This document shows positions 7,725-9,193 of a stretch of DNA of 9,193 bases, one piece after another. The stretch is from Chthoniobacter flavus (GTDB taxonomy: Bacteria; Verrucomicrobiota; Verrucomicrobiia; Chthoniobacterales; Terrimicrobiaceae): positions 1-9,193 of the forward strand of contig CAMDOJ010000066.1 in NCBI GenBank assembly GCA_945903555.1, read 5' to 3'. A model generated the notes under the pieces. That model did no database searches. It saw only the letters and a program-made list of their open reading frames with translations, and had not been told where the DNA came from. The translations under genes and the position numbers were made by a program. How positions within the stretch are numbered: the first letter of the stretch is position 1; each line of letters opens with the position of its first letter.

Positions 7725-7797
7725 GGGGTCTTAGCTCAGTTGGTAGAGCGCCTCAATGGCATTGAGGAGGTCAGGGGTTCGAATCCCCTAGGCTCCA
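7725..7797 (+). tRNA. tRNA-Ala, anticodon GGC
   Basis: A full cloverleaf of 73 nt can be folded by hand. The acceptor stem is GGGGTCT/AGGCTCC, including the G3-U70 pair that identifies alanine tRNAs. The D stem is GCTC/GAGC and the anticodon stem is CCTCA/TGAGG with loop ATGGCAT. The T arm is AGGGG-TTCGAAT-CCCCT and the discriminator base is A. The anticodon GGC (7758-7760) reads GCC and GCU codons. The 3' CCA is not encoded: after the discriminator the DNA reads CAC. Confidence 0.98.
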
Positions 7798-7799
7798 CA
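7791..7799 (+). repeat. Left copy of 9-bp direct repeat at tRNA 3' end
   Basis: GGCTCCACA spans the last 7 bases of tRNA-Ala plus two flanking bases. It recurs exactly at 8735-8743, on the far side of the GYF_2 gene. Direct repeats of tRNA 3' ends are the usual mark of integration sites, but nine bases is short and no integrase is nearby. Confidence 0.4.
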
Positions 7800-7837
7800 C
7801 CCCTCAGAAGCTTATAGAATCTAACTCTAGGGGTTTT
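7799..7837 (+). terminator. Weak candidate terminator of tRNA-Ala
   Basis: ACCCCT (7799-7804) can pair with AGGGGT (7829-7834) around a 24-base loop, followed by a few T. The large loop and short T run make this a poor intrinsic terminator. Confidence 0.22.
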
Positions 7838-7953
7838 GAAGAAAAAACTGAAAAACTTTTTTTACCATTTGCTGCCCGCTAGTTGCCTTTATTTTCCGAG
7901 CACCCTCATTCTCTGATTGTGAAGCTCCCCCCTTTTTTTATCTATCCAGTGAG

Positions 7954-7982
7954 TTGACTTGGAATCGCAAATTGGGGATACT
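7954..7982 (+). promoter_or_regulatory. Sigma70-like promoter just before a terminator
   Basis: TTGACT (7954-7959), a 17-base spacer, and GATACT (7977-7982) match consensus 5/6 and 4/6 with ideal spacing. The predicted start is about 7989, only some 14 bases before the stem of a strong terminator. The promoter therefore cannot serve the GYF_2 gene unless the terminator is read through. Confidence 0.45.
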
Positions 7983-7988
7983 GAATTT

Positions 7989-8040
7989 CAGGTGCCAACC
8001 TCTCCCTGTCGCAGCTTCGTGCTGTGGCAGGGATTTTTTT
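7989..8040 (+). ncRNA. Possible ~50-nt small RNA or leader transcript
   Basis: Inferred from the adjacent promoter and terminator only. The transcript would have a single-stranded pyrimidine-rich 5' part (GGUGCCAACCUCU), a 13-bp hairpin and a U tail. It matches no RNA family I recognise. It could be a regulatory RNA, a decoy, or the aborted leader of the GYF_2 gene about 140 bases downstream. Confidence 0.3.
8003..8040 (+). terminator. Strong intrinsic terminator
   Basis: The stem TCCCTGTCGCAGC / GCTGTGGCAGGGA has 13 pairs, two of them G-U. It encloses the 5-base loop TTCGT and is followed by seven T (8034-8040). Orientation is plus only, since the reverse strand has the run on the wrong side. 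It could end the short transcript starting near 7989, or tRNA-Ala transcription 200 bases upstream. Confidence 0.9.
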
Positions 8041-8180
8041 GTTGGTGTCTAAGCCACTTTTTTCGATTGGAGGAGTTGCACTTTTCTAACCACCCTCGAT
8101 TCTGAGTTTCTTCATATCGATCATTTTAGGGTTGATATCATACTTGCTATGGTCTTTCAGAAGTTGAAGAATAATAAACG

Positions 8181-8723
8181 ATGCCAATTGTTCCCTCATC
8201 CATCTGGTTTCTTCGTAAGCATGACAACGGCGAAATTTTTGGCCCTATTTCCTTTGAACATATTCGTGAATGGGCATCGAACGCTTATGTGAACCCTCAA
8301 GATTCAATTTCCTACGACGGCGTAAATTGGACAAAGGCTCCCATGATTACCGAGTTGCAAATGGATTGGTTGATCGAGACTCCCGACTATCCACTCTATG
8401 GGCCTACGACTTCCGGAGCGATCTTGGAGTTCCTTCGGATAGGCGAAATCACAAGCCGAGCCCAACTTATCAACTGCTGTACTGCGGAAAGAATGATTCT
8501 GTCTGATGCGCCTTTTTTCGACGCAGGCGTGCCGTCATTTCTTAACGACGCCCTTCCCGTTCCAGCCAAATCCGGCATTAAGTTGAGTCTCCAGCAACGG
8601 ATCCGTGATCTAGAGATCGAACTCTTGGAAAAGCGGGTGCAAATCAATACGGCAAATCAAAAGATAGTCAGGCTCGAGGTGCGCTTGCATGATTTGGACG
8701 CACAATTAAAGGAAGCATCCTAG
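8181..8723 (+). CDS. GYF_2-domain protein with C-terminal coiled coil
   Basis: A 180-residue protein of unknown function. Residues 8-56 (WFLRKHDNGEIFGPISFEHI then NPQDSISYDGVNWTKAPMI) have the GYF_2 pattern: an aromatic start, a G-x-GP-like turn, a helix, then a polar segment ending in W.KA. Residues 70-113 (YPLYGPTTSGAILEFLRIGEI then RMILSDAPFF) look like a second, degenerate copy. Residues about 137-179 are a charged heptad-like helix (RIRDLEIELLEKRVQ onward), probably a coiled coil for oligomerisation. No signal peptide or membrane helix is present, unlike many GYF_2 proteins that carry transmembrane segments. An in-frame TAA at 8175-8177 fixes the start to this ATG. No ribosome binding site is evident. 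GYF-type domains are generally thought to mediate protein-protein contacts; no partner can be inferred here. The gene lies between two copies of a 9-bp tRNA-derived repeat. Confidence 0.8.
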   Translation: MPIVPSSIWFLRKHDNGEIFGPISFEHIREWASNAYVNPQDSISYDGVNWTKAPMITELQMDWLIETPDYPLYGPTTSGAILEFLRIGEITSRAQLINCCTAERMILSDAPFFDAGVPSFLNDALPVPAKSGIKLSLQQRIRDLEIELLEKRVQINTANQKIVRLEVRLHDLDAQLKEAS

Positions 8724-8734
8724 TATTCCAAGTC

Positions 8735-8743
8735 GGCTCCACA
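8735..8743 (+). repeat. Right copy of 9-bp direct repeat
   Basis: GGCTCCACA, identical to the tRNA-Ala 3' end at 7791-7799. It is followed immediately by GGTTCGCATCC (8744-8754), which matches the T arm of the same tRNA (7776-7786) at 10 of 11 positions. Confidence 0.4.
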
Positions 8744-8766
8744 GGTTCGCATCCATGCCATATAAT
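8738..8766 (+). promoter_or_regulatory. Candidate promoter of the rhodanese gene
   Basis: TCCACA (8738-8743), a 17-base spacer, and a perfect TATAAT (8761-8766) would start transcription near 8773 and leave a leader of about 56 bases. A small inverted repeat CCGAT/ATCGG (8767-8783) sits over the predicted start. A second option, TTGCCC-16-TAGAAT (8791-8818), would give an almost leaderless transcript. Confidence 0.35.
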
Positions 8767-8828
8767 CCGATGCATATTATCGGTTGTCACTTGCCCGTAA
8801 TCCCAAATCGCGTAGAATACTTTCATCC

Positions 8829-9193
8829 ATGATAGACAAAAATTACGCGCATCCAGACGCATTGGTGACCACTCAGTGGGTATCGGAACATCTCTCGGAT
8901 CCCGAGTTGAGATTCATCGAGAGCAATGAGGACATCTTGTTGTATGATACTGGCCACATCCAAGGGGCTGTCCACATTGATTGGCGTGCAGACCTGCAGG
9001 ACGAAGTCATACGCGATTACATCACCGTCGAACTCTTTTCCGCACTCTGCGAAAGGCACGGGATCTCGAACGATACAACCGTGGTTTTTTACGGAGACAA
9101 ATCAAATTGGTGGGCCTGCTACGCACTATGGGTCTTCCGCTTGTTTGGTCATACGAAAGTGAAGATCATGGACGGTGGACGGGAGAAATGGAT
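8829..9193 (+). CDS. Thiosulfate sulfurtransferase (rhodanese), 3' end cut by window
   Basis: Transfers a sulfane sulfur from thiosulfate to an acceptor such as cyanide or a thiol; cytoplasmic by appearance, with no signal peptide. The 121 codons present are the N-terminal, non-catalytic rhodanese domain of a two-domain enzyme of about 280 residues. Signatures are VSEHLSDPELRFIE, YDTGHIQGAVHIDWRADLQD (39-58), RDYITVELFSALCERHGISND, TVVFYGDKSNWWACYALW and GHTKVKIMDGGREKW. These match the actinobacterial CysA-type thiosulfate sulfurtransferases more than the E. coli SseA type, judging by HI.GA...DWR.DLQD and MDGGR.KW. The catalytic Cys should lie in the second domain, beyond the window, so activity cannot be confirmed. 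The ATG at 8829 is preferred because the protein then starts shortly before the first domain. No ribosome binding site is visible. Confidence 0.92.
   Translation, partial: MIDKNYAHPDALVTTQWVSEHLSDPELRFIESNEDILLYDTGHIQGAVHIDWRADLQDEVIRDYITVELFSALCERHGISNDTTVVFYGDKSNWWACYALWVFRLFGHTKVKIMDGGREKW

Larger units (their letters stand above)
7798..8180. other. Intergenic region between tRNA-Ala and the GYF_2 gene
   Basis: No open reading frame of note. The left part (7798-7940) is A/T-rich with homopolymer runs, including C6T7 at about 7926-7939. The middle holds a promoter followed directly by a strong terminator, listed separately. The right part should carry the promoter of the GYF_2 gene: an extended -10, TGCTATGGT at 8145-8153, has only a poor -35 (TTTAGG, 8125-8130). 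Confidence 0.6.

Noticed and set aside
7898..7939. C6T7 run as an intrinsic terminator
   Set aside because: No stable hairpin precedes the T run; only a 4-bp GAGC/GCTC pairing with a long loop.

Overview
The window looks like an ordinary bacterial chromosome segment with mixed coding strands. Three genes lie on the minus strand (a partial molybdopterin oxidoreductase of the YdeP type, a three-domain signalling protein, and oligoendopeptidase F). They are divergent from a plus-strand set: polyphosphate glucokinase, tRNA-Ala(GGC), a probable very short transcript, a GYF_2-domain protein, and a rhodanese cut by the window end. Nearly every start lacks a convincing Shine-Dalgarno sequence. The HDOD and GYF_2 domains, with actinobacterial-like glucokinase and rhodanese sequences, would fit a PVC-group bacterium such as a Verrucomicrobiota member. 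That placement is inference and weak. No phage, transposase, IS or CRISPR array is visible.

Left part (1-2505). The YdeP-type enzyme reads from 1889 down to the left edge without a stop. It is visibly richer in G+C than the rest (hand count 38/60 at 1501-1560 against 28/60 at 4321-4380). It is followed by about 600 bases with no credible gene, which contain a perfect 7-bp inverted repeat.

Middle (2506-6834). A 747-residue protein joins a degenerate receiver domain (Glu at the phosphoacceptor position), a helical linker, an intact-looking cyclic-nucleotide-binding domain and an HDOD domain. Upstream of it, on the same strand, is oligoendopeptidase F of the M3 family with an intact HExGH zinc site. 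The two are separated by 285 bases and are probably separate transcription units.

Right part (6921-9193). Polyphosphate glucokinase is followed by tRNA-Ala, whose likely promoter overlaps the glucokinase stop codon. About 150 bases further on, a sigma70-like promoter sits directly before a strong intrinsic terminator, which would give an RNA of only about 50 nt. A gene with two GYF_2-like modules and a C-terminal coiled coil follows. Between it and the rhodanese is a 20-base stretch that repeats two pieces of the tRNA-Ala gene in swapped order.

The genes do not form one pathway: they are mainly housekeeping and stress-type functions (sugar phosphorylation from polyphosphate, peptide turnover, sulfur transfer). 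The items most worth a second look are the pseudo-receiver/CNB/HDOD protein, the tiny promoter-terminator unit at 7954-8040, and the tRNA-like permuted repeat at 8735-8754.
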